From CAVVEQ01 sp963747315 (GTDB lineage: Bacteria > Chloroflexota > Anaerolineae > Anaerolineales > Anaerolineaceae): 64,000 nucleotides of DNA. Within the stretch, counting starts at the first letter, position 1; every line of letters begins with the position of its first letter. The position numbers and the translations under genes are program-made. Below are positions 18,575 through 27,925 of this stretch, in pieces. The stretch is taken from contig CAVVEQ010000005.1 in the NCBI GenBank assembly GCA_963747315.1, positions 62,001 through 126,000 of the forward strand, given 5' to 3'. The notes beneath the pieces are model-generated. The model was not told the origin of the DNA. It saw only the letters and a program-made list of their open reading frames with translations, and made no database searches.

Positions 18575-19883
18575 GGGCGCCTCTCTTTCCGATCAGCCAG
18601 GCATGCGCCTCGCGCGCAGCCTGCATACCCGAAGCCATGCTGCCGACGATCGATGAACCGCCGGAACGAATTTCCCCCGCCGCGAACACCTTGGGATTGG
18701 AGGTCTGGAATTCACCCTCCCTCACAGCAGCCAATCCTTTGTTATCCGCGATATCCATCCATTTCAACACATCCAACTCGGATGATTGTCCGAGAGCGAG
18801 AACTACCGCATCGCATTCCAGGAATGTTGGTTGTTTATTCGGATCGGGTTCCACCCAGCGTCGGCCGCCCCGAATTTCTTCGCTGTAACGCATATGCCCG
18901 ATCATGACTCCACATACTTTGGCATTTTCGGAAACGATCCTATCCACCACACTGAACCAACGGAATTCCACACCGAGGGCACAGGCCTCAATATATTCAT
19001 ATTCCCAGGCGGGCATTTCCTCCAGACTTCGGCGGTAAAGGACTATCACCCGCTCGGCCCCGTTTCTTTTAGCAACTGCAGCCGTATCGAGTGCGACGTT
19101 CCCCCCACCTATGACTACAACGGTGGAACCCAGCAGCGGGATCGTGCCCTCCCGGGTGTGAGCCGTCCGTGCCCTGGTCAGATAATCGAGCGCATGGAAT
19201 ACCCCCTGGCTTTCCGCACCAGGGATACCCGGATCCGGGTTCGATTGTTGTCCGATCGCCAGGATCACCGCCTCGTATTCAGATTTGATTCTCGCAGAGA
19301 GTGATTCGTTCACATCATTATCAAAGTAGCATTGGATACTCCCAGCTAGAATCCTGGAGATATCGTGATCGACCACTGGCTGGGAAAGATGATGTTCGGG
19401 GATCACCCGGCCAGCCTGACCACCCAATTCCTTATTGCGCTCAAAGAGATGCACCTCCACCCCCAGGCGTTCCAACTGCACGGCAGCACCCAACCCGGCC
19501 GGGCCGCCACCGATGACTGCCACCCTGGGTGCGCCAGGGGCAACCTGCCTCTTTGGGCGTGCTTTGGTATTCCCGGTGGCATATGCCTGCAGCGCTCCAA
19601 TTCGCACAGCTCTCTCTCCCAGGGGCAGCAGCACGCAGGAACCCTCGCAAAGATCGGCTGTCGGGCAGGCAGTTCCGCAGATATGCCCTAACGGGCAGGC
19701 GCCGTAGATCAGGTCCGCAGCACCCTGGAGATTATCCTCCGAAATGCGCTGGATGAAATCCGGGATGGGAACCCGGGCGGGGCAGGCATCCACGCAGGGA
19801 GGATTATGACACCCAAGGCAGCGCCTGGATTCCAGGAGTGCGCTGGAACGGTTCAGGGTATTGGTTTGGCGTCTCTTTACCAT
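18567..19883 (-). CDS. preT: Dihydropyrimidine dehydrogenase subunit PreT-like (GltD-type)
   Basis: Intact 438-residue flavoprotein that passes NAD(P)H electrons to PreA. The N-terminal iron-sulfur region has CLGCHNPPCVDACP, and CPTADLCEGSC follows. The FAD site is VIGGGPAGLGAAV near residue 122. The NAD(P) site is VIGGGNVALDTAAVAKR near residue 250. The tail FAAGEIRSGGSSIVGSMASGMQAA completes the FAD fold. The order dihydropyrimidinase, PreT, PreA on one strand is the standard reductive pyrimidine pathway. Confidence 0.87.
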   Translation of the reverse strand: MVKRRQTNTLNRSSALLESRRCLGCHNPPCVDACPARVPIPDFIQRISEDNLQGAADLIYGACPLGHICGTACPTADLCEGSCVLLPLGERAVRIGALQAYATGNTKARPKRQVAPGAPRVAVIGGGPAGLGAAVQLERLGVEVHLFERNKELGGQAGRVIPEHHLSQPVVDHDISRILAGSIQCYFDNDVNESLSARIKSEYEAVILAIGQQSNPDPGIPGAESQGVFHALDYLTRARTAHTREGTIPLLGSTVVVIGGGNVALDTAAVAKRNGAERVIVLYRRSLEEMPAWEYEYIEACALGVEFRWFSVVDRIVSENAKVCGVMIGHMRYSEEIRGGRRWVEPDPNKQPTFLECDAVVLALGQSSELDVLKWMDIADNKGLAAVREGEFQTSNPKVFAAGEIRSGGSSIVGSMASGMQAAREAHAWLIGKRGARG

Positions 19884-19924
19884 ATTAACCTCAATTAGAT
19901 AATGATTTCAACCAATGAGTGGTT

Positions 19925-21297
19925 TTATCGTGGTAAAACCCGCGGAATCAGCATTCCTCTGGGCTCTGCCTGCAATTCATCCTCCCGACAGATCAGCTTC
20001 CCGCGTAGGTATGTTGCTTTTACTTTTCCCTGTAAGTGCATACCTTCATAGGGAAGACAATCGGTGTTCATATGCAGTTCCGCCGCATGCACTTCCCAGC
20101 ACGTGGATGGATCAAAAAGTACCAGGTCCGCGTCCGCCCCAGGAGTTATGAATCCCTTGCGTGGGTGATGAACCAAATATCCTTGCGGGTTCTTCTGCCC
20201 AAACTCGTGTGAACTGTTCCAGGGTCATCTTACCCGGTTGCGACCCCGGCTGAATAAATGAGCGGCAGGCGCAATTCCACCCCACCCATGCCGCCGGGCA
20301 CATGGGTGAAATCAGCCAGATCGGCCTCTTTCTGGGAGCGGGTATACGGGCAATGGTCTGTAGCGAGAACGGAAAGGGAACCGTTTGCCAATCCCTCCCA
20401 TAGTGACTTCTGGTGGTTTACGCCCTTAATGGATGGCGAGCAGACCAGGCTGGCAGCGCGGGCTGGATCGCCGCAATAATCCTCTGAAGTGAAAAGCAGG
20501 TAATGGGGGCAGGTCTCACCACTCACTGGCCGGCCTGACTGCCTCGCTTTGGAAATGGCTTCCACACCTCCGCGGGTACTCACATGGTGGATATGTACGC
20601 GGGCGCCTATCTGCTGTTGATAGTGCAGCAGTCGGTGGATGGCATCCTCTTCGCATTCTACCGGGCGGGATTCCGGGTAATGGTTGAGGGATCTCCTCCC
20701 TTCCGCCAATAATCTCTGCGTTACCCTATCCGCAAGGAGCCCATCCTCTGCATGGACGGTCACCAGCGCACCAGCAGCCCTCGCGGCTTCGAGAACCAAC
20801 CGAAGGTCCGAGTCGTCCAGCCGGAAGCCTTCATATGCCATGAACACTTTGAAGCTGGGAAACCCGGCGTGCACCAGGGCGGGGATCTCCTTCACTTTTT
20901 CTTGAATATCGCCACGAATATTTAGGTGAAAGCTGTAATCCACCCAGGCTTCTCTCGCCGCCTCATCTTTTTTTCTAAAAAGCACCTCTGAAAGGCTTTC
21001 CTCACCCTCCGGGATGCAAAAATCGATGACCGAGGTTACACCTCCGAACGCAGCCGCACGCGTCCCCGTCGCGAATGTATCCGTGGAAACATGGAATCCA
21101 GTCGGCCAGGGAAGATGGACGTGGACATCCACCCCACCGGGGAGGACGATTAAACCACTGGCATCTTTTACCTTTGCACCCTGTGCAGGGAGATCCACCC
21201 CCAACTGGCGGATAACCCCTTCCTCAATGAGAATATCCTCTTGAAGTGCGCCGCTTCCCCGTGCGACCAATCCATTTTTGATCAGGATCTTTTCCAC
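19925..21297 (-). CDS. Dihydropyrimidinase/hydantoinase, two frameshifts
   Basis: Cyclic amidohydrolase of about 456 residues that opens dihydrouracil or hydantoin rings. Zinc and carbamylated-Lys residues are visible: DVHVHL, FKVFMAYEGF (the Lys), VTVHAEDG, VHIHHVST and ATDHCPY. The C-terminal sandwich includes GFITPGADADLVLFDP. Two +1 steps, near 20232 and 20170, separate the barrel, EQFTRVWAEEPARIFG and the end; each repair joins conserved text. Allantoinase is an alternative, but the order with PreT and PreA favours dihydropyrimidinase. It is the first gene of the - strand operon. Confidence 0.84.
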
Positions 21298-21420
21298 AAA
21301 TACTCATTTCCTTCATCCAGCGAAATCTTCAAGCAATCCGGAAATTATAGCATCCGAATACCTTTCTCCGTTCCCGAGGGTATCATTTCGCCTGTACAAT
21401 TAACCCAAAGGATCCCACCC

Positions 21421-23509
21421 ATGCTGCTCTACGCCATTTGTATCTTCGTTTCCGCCTTCCTGCTCTTCCAGGTTCAGCCCATGATCTCGCGCTTTATCCT
21501 GCCATTCTTCGGCGGGACCCCCATGGTCTGGTCCACCGTCCAGCTATTTTTTCAAATTTTCCTCACGGTCGGTTATGCCTACTCCGCCTGGATGATCGCA
21601 CGGATACCGGTGAAGAACCAGCGGGTGATCCATATCTCCCTGCTGGTTGCCGCGGTTGCTCTTTTGGCCGGATTGGGAATTTTCTGGCCATCGCCGGTCA
21701 CGCCATCCGCTGCCTGGAAGCCTATCGGGGTGGATACCCCCATCCTGGATATTTTTAAACTCCTGATCGTGGCGGTGGGGCTGCCCTATTTCATGCTCTG
21801 CACCAACAGCCCGCTTATCCAGGCCTGGTTCAGCAAAGCCCTCCCGGGAAAAAGCCCCTACCGGTTGTATGCGCTCTCCAACATCGGTTCTCTGCTCGGT
21901 CTGCTCGTTTACCCATTCCTGATCGAGCCAAACTTGACCCTGCGGGCGCAGGGTTGGGCCTGGGCGATAGGATTTCTTCTCTTTGCCGCGCTGGCGGGCA
22001 TCGCAGCTTTCCGCACTGTCCGTTTTAGCGGGCAAGAAGAGACCCAGGTTGCGGTCGCAACCTCACCCAATCCAATGAAGCGAGTGCAGGCGCTGTGGAT
22101 CCTCTTCAGTGCGGTCGCTTCCACCCTGCTGTTGGCCATCACCAACCAGATCACCCAGGAGGTGGCAGCAGTGCCCTTCCTATGGGTGCTGCCACTATCC
22201 ATATATCTGGTCACTTTCATCCTCACCTATTCGGGCGAAAAGTGGTACAACCGCAAGCTATTCGGAGCCTTGCTTATCATTGCTTCGGTTGCGATGGTCT
22301 GGGCACTTGTGGATGTCCGCACGCATTTCGTTACCCAGATCCTCATCTACAGTCTCGTGCTTTTTACCGGGGCAATGATTTGCAACGGGGAAACCTACCG
22401 ATTGCGCCCGGAAGCGGACCGTCTGACCCGCTTTTACCTGATGACATCCATCGGCGGCGCGCTGGGCGGGGTGTTCGTGAACCTTGTCGCCCCTGCCATT
22501 TTCAAGGGCTTCTGGGAGCTGCCCATAAGCATCGGCCTTACCTGGGCGCTCGTGCTGGCCATTTTTGTCAGCCGAAAATCAACCGATGCTGAAAAAAGGG
22601 TGAAATTCCTCTTCAATGTGACGGCTGGGGCTGCCATCATTCTGGTAGGGGGATTGGCGCTCTTTTCTTTGCTTGGTGGCGCTCCCTCGGGCGATGTTTT
22701 TCAGGAGCGCAATTTTTACGGGGTGACAAGGGTTAAAGAGATAGGCCAGGAGGACCCGGAATGGCATGGTTACAACCTGGTTCACGGGGTAACCATCCAC
22801 GGCGTGCAATACACCGCCGCGGATAAACGAAAGCTGCCCACGGGTTATTACGCCGAGAAAAGCGGGGTCGGGTTGGCGATAAAAAACCACCCCAAGTTTG
22901 GGCAAGGGATGAAGGTGGGGATCATCGGCCTGGGAATGGGCGGCTTATCCGCATACGGGCAGGAAGGGGATAATCTACCGGTATTATGAGATCAACCCGG
23001 TGATGGAAGAGCTGGCACTCGGTTTGGGTGATTATTATTCCTATATAAACGATTCGCCCGCAAATACAGAAATCATCATGGGAGACGCGCGCATTGCCAT
23101 GGAACGGGAACTCGCAGATGGCACCGCAACGGTTTATGACGTTCTGGTTATGGATGCGTTCAGCGGGGATTCGATCCCGGTGCACCTGCTTACGAAAGAG
23201 GCCTTCGAAGTCTATTTGAAACAACTGGATCCCAAAGGCATTCTGGTCGCCAATATTTCCAACCGGCACCTCAATATGATCCCAGTATTCTGGAAGCAGG
23301 CACAAGATTTCGGATTGCACATGGTCGTTATTCCCAATGAAGGGGATGGCAAACTTTCCCGCTCCTCGCTTTTCGTTCTGCTCGGCCGCGATCCGGCCTT
23401 GCTGGAAAACCCGGCCATCGCCGATCGCGCTGAAACACTGGAAGGGTACACGACCACAATTCCGCAGTGGACCGATGATTTCAGTAATTTGTTCCAGATC
23501 CTAAGGTAA
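21421..23509 (+). CDS. Membrane-bound spermidine-synthase-like protein, frameshifted
   Basis: About 695 residues. The first 430 or so residues form 12 or more hydrophobic segments (FVSAFLLFQVQPMISRFILPFFGG is the typical start of this class, with internal NIGSLLGLLVYPF). The C-terminal domain is spermidine-synthase-like, with GIIGLGMGGLSAYG, INPVMEELA, GDARIAME and YDVLVMDAFSGDSIPVHLLT. One extra A near 22970 separates the last membrane stretch from YYEINPV. I start at the ATG at 21421, preceded by AAAGGA. These fused proteins are common in environmental bacteria, but their product is unknown; polyamine synthesis is not established for them. Confidence 0.82.
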
Positions 23510-23564
23510 TGATGGTAAATATGCATTTTTTGTTCTGCATCTTGGTCTGTATACTGGAGGATTC

Positions 23565-24245
23565 ATGAACGATAGGGCTATCAAAAACCGGGAAAGATTA
23601 AAAACCCCCCGCGCAGCTGCAATAGCCGGCATTCTTTTTTCGATCCTGATGATTCTTAGTCTTGTTCTGATTCGAATCACCATCCCGTTTGATCCCTATG
23701 AAAGTGGGGAATGGTTAATAAATAATATCAAAATGGTCAGCCTGGCATTAACACTAATACCATTTTCGGGAATCGCCTTTTTATGGTTCATGGGGGTGAT
23801 ACGAGACCGGTTTGGAGAGCTGGAAGATAAGTTGTTCGCCACCGTGTTCCTTGGGAGCGGATTTCTATTTCTTGTTCTGATGTTTATTGCCGCTGGCATT
23901 GGTGGAAGCGTGATACTTTTATATGGTAACTCGCTCGCCAATTTATCGCGGGATGAGTTCTATCCCTTCGGTAGGGCGCTCATGTATACAATAGCAAATG
24001 TCTATGCAGTCAAGATGGCCTCCGTATTCCTCATAAGCACCACCACGTTATCCTTCCGGATTGGGGTCTTCCCCAAATGGGTGATTTTTCTCAGCTACGG
24101 GCTGGGTTTGATCATGCTTCTCAATTTCTTCTTTGTGGAATGGCTGATTATAATTTTTCCGGTGTGGGTCTTATTGATCAGTATCCTTGTTCTTGTGGAG
24201 AATTACAGGGCGAAAAAAGAGACAGGCACCCTGCCTGTCTCTTAA
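23565..24245 (+). CDS. Four-helix-type membrane protein of unknown function
   Basis: Intact 226-residue protein with hydrophobic segments near residues 18-38, 55-78, 88-115, 135-160 and 175-215. A charged linker RDRFGELEDKLFA lies between helices 2 and 3. It resembles the DUF4386-like group of small integral membrane proteins in general pattern, but I do not recognise it with certainty. GGAGG precedes the ATG. Its last codons form the arm of a terminator that serves the convergent lipoprotein gene. Confidence 0.65.
   Translation: MNDRAIKNRERLKTPRAAAIAGILFSILMILSLVLIRITIPFDPYESGEWLINNIKMVSLALTLIPFSGIAFLWFMGVIRDRFGELEDKLFATVFLGSGFLFLVLMFIAAGIGGSVILLYGNSLANLSRDEFYPFGRALMYTIANVYAVKMASVFLISTTTLSFRIGVFPKWVIFLSYGLGLIMLLNFFFVEWLIIIFPVWVLLISILVLVENYRAKKETGTLPVS
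24211..24242 (-). terminator. Strong terminator for the convergent lipoprotein gene
   Basis: AGAGACAGGCA at 24218-24228 pairs with TGCCTGTCTCT at 24232-24242 around a CCC loop. On the - strand the stem is followed by TTTTTT. It overlaps the 3' end of the + strand membrane protein gene and lies 22 bases after the stop of the lipoprotein gene. Confidence 0.85.
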
Positions 24246-24263
24246 TGGTCCCATCAGTTTATA

Positions 24264-25394
24264 TCAAGGGATCGGACCCAACTTAGGCTCGCAAACGATG
24301 CTGTAATAATCCATCTCGGTGGCTTTTGCCATTTCTGCATACTTTGTACTTTCCTGTCCGATTCGCCTGACTGCATCAATGTGCCGATCTGCATCTGTAT
24401 CCCAGTAGCGCGGCAATACCATTAATGAATTCTGCACCTGCCCCTCCGGCATGAAATACGGCCGGTTCGGGTCGGAATTATCGCCCAACGGGATCCAGTT
24501 ATACATTACCGGTCCGCGTGGATTGACAGTGAACCCGAGCTGGTATCCAGCCCGGGAGGCAAGTTCGGCCGCGCGCGGGGTGAAACCTCCCCCCGGCCAA
24601 ATAAAAGCGATGGGAGTTTTCCCGAAACGCTTTTGAATTTCTGCGATCGACCCCTGCAGCTCGCCCAAAATATATTCATCGGATGAGCCTGGGTTGATGG
24701 GAATGTTATGAATCACACCGTGTGCCTGGTGATCCACCCAGCCCTCCTGCTCCAGGGCTGCATTCTCATCCCAAACCACCTGAAGCGTATCAGGATGGCT
24801 GATGAAAGCGTTCACCACCGGCCAGCCCCACTCTTCGTGGTACTGGCGGAAAAACTCGTTGAAATATTGGGCATAATGACGGTCATCAACGATCAGCAGC
24901 ACCGAGCGGGGAGGGATCCTGGCGTTGTGATTGAGGAAATCGGCAGCCTGCTGAATGGTGATGGCTTCGAATTCCTGGGATTTAAGGTCGCGCATCAGGA
25001 TCGCAAAATCCTTCAAGCTTACCTGGTTGGCGTTCGTCTCACCTTCCTTTGTGATTGAATGAAACATGATCGGCATCAGCACTGTTCCCGGGGGACTGTT
25101 TGTGGAGGTCCATTTGTCTTTCAGGTACTGGCAGGCATCAGTAATATAGGTGTGGGGTGGATCAAGTGGATTCAATTCACCGGTTTGGAAGACAGCGGGT
25201 AACGCCGGCGGCGTGCGGATGGCGGTAGCGGTAGGTTGCGGTGTTTCTGTTGGGATCGGGGTGGCGGAACTGGTCGGTAGACTGGTGGCAGTTGGCTGGG
25301 CAGTTGCCTGCGGCGTGCAGCCTGCGATGATGAATAAACCTGCCAGGAAGACCTGGATATATCTACGATTAAGAATTGATGCTAAACCGCGCAT
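24264..25394 (-). CDS. Polysaccharide-deacetylase-like lipoprotein
   Basis: Intact 376-residue secreted protein. The N-terminus has a hydrophobic segment ending in the lipobox FIIAGC, so the Cys near residue 26 should be lipidated. A Thr/Pro-rich linker follows (about residues 30-60), as is common in Chloroflexota lipoproteins. The catalytic NodB-like domain starts at PIMFHSI and contains SVLLIVDDRHYAQYF and FIWPGGGFTPRAAELA. It could deacetylate a surface polysaccharide. The first Asp of the usual TFDDG motif is preserved as VDDRH, which is atypical. I chose the Met at 25394 over one 20 residues upstream because it gives a proper signal peptide. Confidence 0.78.
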   Translation of the reverse strand: MRGLASILNRRYIQVFLAGLFIIAGCTPQATAQPTATSLPTSSATPIPTETPQPTATAIRTPPALPAVFQTGELNPLDPPHTYITDACQYLKDKWTSTNSPPGTVLMPIMFHSITKEGETNANQVSLKDFAILMRDLKSQEFEAITIQQAADFLNHNARIPPRSVLLIVDDRHYAQYFNEFFRQYHEEWGWPVVNAFISHPDTLQVVWDENAALEQEGWVDHQAHGVIHNIPINPGSSDEYILGELQGSIAEIQKRFGKTPIAFIWPGGGFTPRAAELASRAGYQLGFTVNPRGPVMYNWIPLGDNSDPNRPYFMPEGQVQNSLMVLPRYWDTDADRHIDAVRRIGQESTKYAEMAKATEMDYYSIVCEPKLGPIP

Positions 25395-25544
25395 GAAAGA
25401 GTTCCTGTTATGATACAAAATTGGTCCGGGCTCATCACCCGGTATTCCGCCCATTATAATGGATGCTGCCCGCCAATCACCGGCGTATCACTTGGAGAGT
25501 TTGCGGGTTAATAATCATTGACTCCAAAGATAGGAAGTATAAGC

Positions 25545-27167
25545 ATGACCTCAGAAACACCGATCCGGATTCCTCAGAAACCGAAATTCACACTCCCCGG
25601 TTGGCAGGGCAGCACCGATCCTGCTCCCGCAAACGAAGAAACCCTGGCATCCTGCCTGCGCGCCTATGAGAAAAATGTCTTCGTCTTTCAAAAAGGGGAG
25701 GATTATTTCATATCCAACGAAGGAAACCTGGCCGCGACAAGTCCGGCATGGCAGCTTGCGGCATTTGCAATGCCTTTCGGCCCGGCCGATCTGGGTGATC
25801 CCGGCTTTAAAGACCTCTATGGTACAAGATACGCGCTTTATTCCGGTTCAATGGCCAACGGTATCGCTTCCGAGGACCTGGTGGTAGAAATGGGTAATGC
25901 CGGGTTCATGGGCTTTTTCGGATCCGGAGGCCTGCTACCCGGTCGGGTCGAGAATGCGATCCAGCGTATCCAATCCGAACTTAAAGGTAAACCCTTCGGT
26001 TTCAACCTGCTTAATAGCCCCTTTGAACCCGCCCTGGAGCAAGGCATGATGGATGTTTTCCTGAAACATGGGATACGCACGATCGAAGCATCCGCATACC
26101 TCACAATCACCACCAGCCTGGTACGTTACCGCGCAGCCGGTCTTTCCCGCCTGCCGGATGGCTCCATCTGCATCGAAAATCGCATCATCGCCAAGGTTTC
26201 CCGCAAGGAGGTCGCCAGCAAGTTCCTGCAACCGCCATCGGAGGAAGTGCTTAAACAACTCGTCGCTGATGGCAAGATCAGCCAGGAACAGGCGGAACTT
26301 GCCCGCTTTATTCCCATGGCGGATGATATCACCGTGGAGGCGGATTCAGGAGGGCACACCGATAACCGACCCCTGGTGGGTGTTCTACCCTCCATCATCA
26401 GGCTGCGGGATACGATGCAGGCAAAGCATCAATTCGCGCAACCGGTTCGGGTCGGTGCGGGCGGCGGTATCGGAACGCCCTCAGCAGCGCTGGCTGCCTT
26501 CATGATGGGCGCAGCTTATGTTGTCACAGGGTCCATCAACCAATCCTGCGTGGAGGCTGGCGCATCCGAGCACACCCGGAATTTGCTCGCACTGATGGAT
26601 TCGCCCGACGTTGCCATGGCTCCGGCCAGCGACATGTTCGAAATGGGCGTTCGGGTGCAGGTGCTCAAACGCGGGACCATGTTTGCCATGCGCGCTCAAA
26701 AACTTTATGAGCTCTACCAGCGATATGATTCCATAGAGGATATTCCTACCGCGGAAAGGGAAAAACTGGAAACTACGGTTTTCCAGCGCAAATTGGATGA
26801 TGTTTGGGTGGAATGCGTAAAATTCTTTACCGAACGCGATCCGCGCCAAATCGAGCGGGCGGAGAAAAACCCGAAGGATAAAATGGCGCTGGTCTTCCGT
26901 TGGTACCTGGGGCTTTCCTCCCGCTGGTCCAACTGCGGCGAAAAAGGCCGTGAGATGGATTACCAGATCTGGACAGGCCCCTCGATGGGTGCTTTCAACG
27001 ATTGGGTGAAGGGAACCTACCTTGAATCGCCTTCCAACCGCGCGGTGGCAGATATCTCCATGCAAATCATGAAAGGCGCGGCGTACCTGATGCGCATCCG
27101 CACATTGGAAGCCCAGGGGGTTCGCCTGGCACCCAATCTGCGGGAGTTTATCCCATCCCGGGACTAA
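25545..27167 (+). CDS. PfaD-like enoyl reductase of a PUFA/secondary-lipid synthase
   Basis: Intact 540-residue FMN-dependent TIM-barrel protein of the PfaD family (related to 2-nitropropane dioxygenase). Typical parts are YALYSGSMANGIASEDLVVEMG, GFMGFFGSGGLLPG, FGFNLLNSPFEP, VEADSGGHTDNRPLVG, RVGAGGGIGTPSAALAAFMMGAAYVVTGSINQ and the C-terminal YQIWTGPSMGAFNDWVKGTYLE. In PUFA synthases this protein acts in trans as the enoyl reductase on carrier-bound chains. It faces the phosphopantetheinyl transferase and the giant synthase convergently, four bases from the transferase stop. GGAAG precedes the ATG at 25545. Confidence 0.9.
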   Translation: MTSETPIRIPQKPKFTLPGWQGSTDPAPANEETLASCLRAYEKNVFVFQKGEDYFISNEGNLAATSPAWQLAAFAMPFGPADLGDPGFKDLYGTRYALYSGSMANGIASEDLVVEMGNAGFMGFFGSGGLLPGRVENAIQRIQSELKGKPFGFNLLNSPFEPALEQGMMDVFLKHGIRTIEASAYLTITTSLVRYRAAGLSRLPDGSICIENRIIAKVSRKEVASKFLQPPSEEVLKQLVADGKISQEQAELARFIPMADDITVEADSGGHTDNRPLVGVLPSIIRLRDTMQAKHQFAQPVRVGAGGGIGTPSAALAAFMMGAAYVVTGSINQSCVEAGASEHTRNLLALMDSPDVAMAPASDMFEMGVRVQVLKRGTMFAMRAQKLYELYQRYDSIEDIPTAEREKLETTVFQRKLDDVWVECVKFFTERDPRQIERAEKNPKDKMALVFRWYLGLSSRWSNCGEKGREMDYQIWTGPSMGAFNDWVKGTYLESPSNRAVADISMQIMKGAAYLMRIRTLEAQGVRLAPNLREFIPSRD

Positions 27168-27170
27168 CGC

Positions 27171-27884
27171 TTATAGCTTTACCCAATTTAATTCAACAGG
27201 TTCCGGAGAATTGACGCAGTAGGTCTGGATAAAGCCAGCTTCCGTGCGCCAGAATAGTCGGGGGAAATCCAGTCCCAGTTCTAAACAATCGATCCTGGCA
27301 GTTTGCCAGAAGGGGCTGATCTCGAAACAAGCCTGCGGTGTGATCTCGATTCTGCGGGTATCTACTGTCAATCCCAGCCGAGCCGCTTTTAATGCAGCTT
27401 CCTTCGCGCTCCAGATCAAGGTAATGATGCCCGGTTTATGATCTTTTGAACAACTTTCCAAATATCGAATCTCATTCTCTGTAAAATAATCCAGGACGAA
27501 CTCTTTCGATCTTTCCTCGACCAATTCCAGGTCCACGCCGAACCGCGAGGTCTCCTCTGCGTAACCAGCAAAAACATAACCGTTGGAGTGGCTTATGGAG
27601 AGACATCCCGGCAGACGGCCCAGCCCATCGACAATGACATATGGCGCGCCGGAAGGTTCTTTTTGAACCTGGATCGAAGTGAGAGATAAGTCCTCTGTGC
27701 CTGGGACCGCATCTTTGATCAATTTCTTCACCGCCAGGCGGCTGTTTTCCCATTCTGCGAGCCTGGCGGGGATTTTCAACCGGGAATAGTCATCCCATTC
27801 CAACGAACCAAAAATATCCCTGGCTTTTCTACCGCCAGCGATTTTTCGAATAATGGAAAAAGAAGAAAATGCAAGGTGGATCAT
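27171..27884 (-). CDS. Sfp-type 4'-phosphopantetheinyl transferase
   Basis: Intact 237-residue transferase that would load coenzyme A-derived phosphopantetheine on the carrier domains of the adjacent synthase. The magnesium site GVDLELVEERSKE and the WSAKEAALKA motif, with FTENEIRYLES between, identify the Sfp/Gsp group. It lies 41 bases downstream of the synthase stop on the same strand, separated by a hairpin that holds the only purine-rich stretch able to act as a ribosome site. Dedicated linkage to the synthase is inferred from position. Confidence 0.87.
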   Translation of the reverse strand: MIHLAFSSFSIIRKIAGGRKARDIFGSLEWDDYSRLKIPARLAEWENSRLAVKKLIKDAVPGTEDLSLTSIQVQKEPSGAPYVIVDGLGRLPGCLSISHSNGYVFAGYAEETSRFGVDLELVEERSKEFVLDYFTENEIRYLESCSKDHKPGIITLIWSAKEAALKAARLGLTVDTRRIEITPQACFEISPFWQTARIDCLELGLDFPRLFWRTEAGFIQTYCVNSPEPVELNWVKL

Positions 27885-27893
27885 GGTAAATCA

Positions 27894-27920
27894 ACTCTCC
27901 CCGAAATCTTCGGGGAGAGT
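27894..27920 (-). promoter_or_regulatory. Hairpin between giant synthase and phosphopantetheinyl transferase
   Basis: ACTCTCCCCGA at 27894-27904 pairs with TCGGGGAGAGT at 27910-27920 around a five-base loop. On the - strand it sits five bases after the synthase stop and nine bases before the transferase ATG, and GAGAGT of its 3' arm is the nearest Shine-Dalgarno-like element. It could be a partial terminator, an RNA-stabilising element or a block on translation. Confidence 0.55.
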
Positions 27921-27925
27921 ATATT

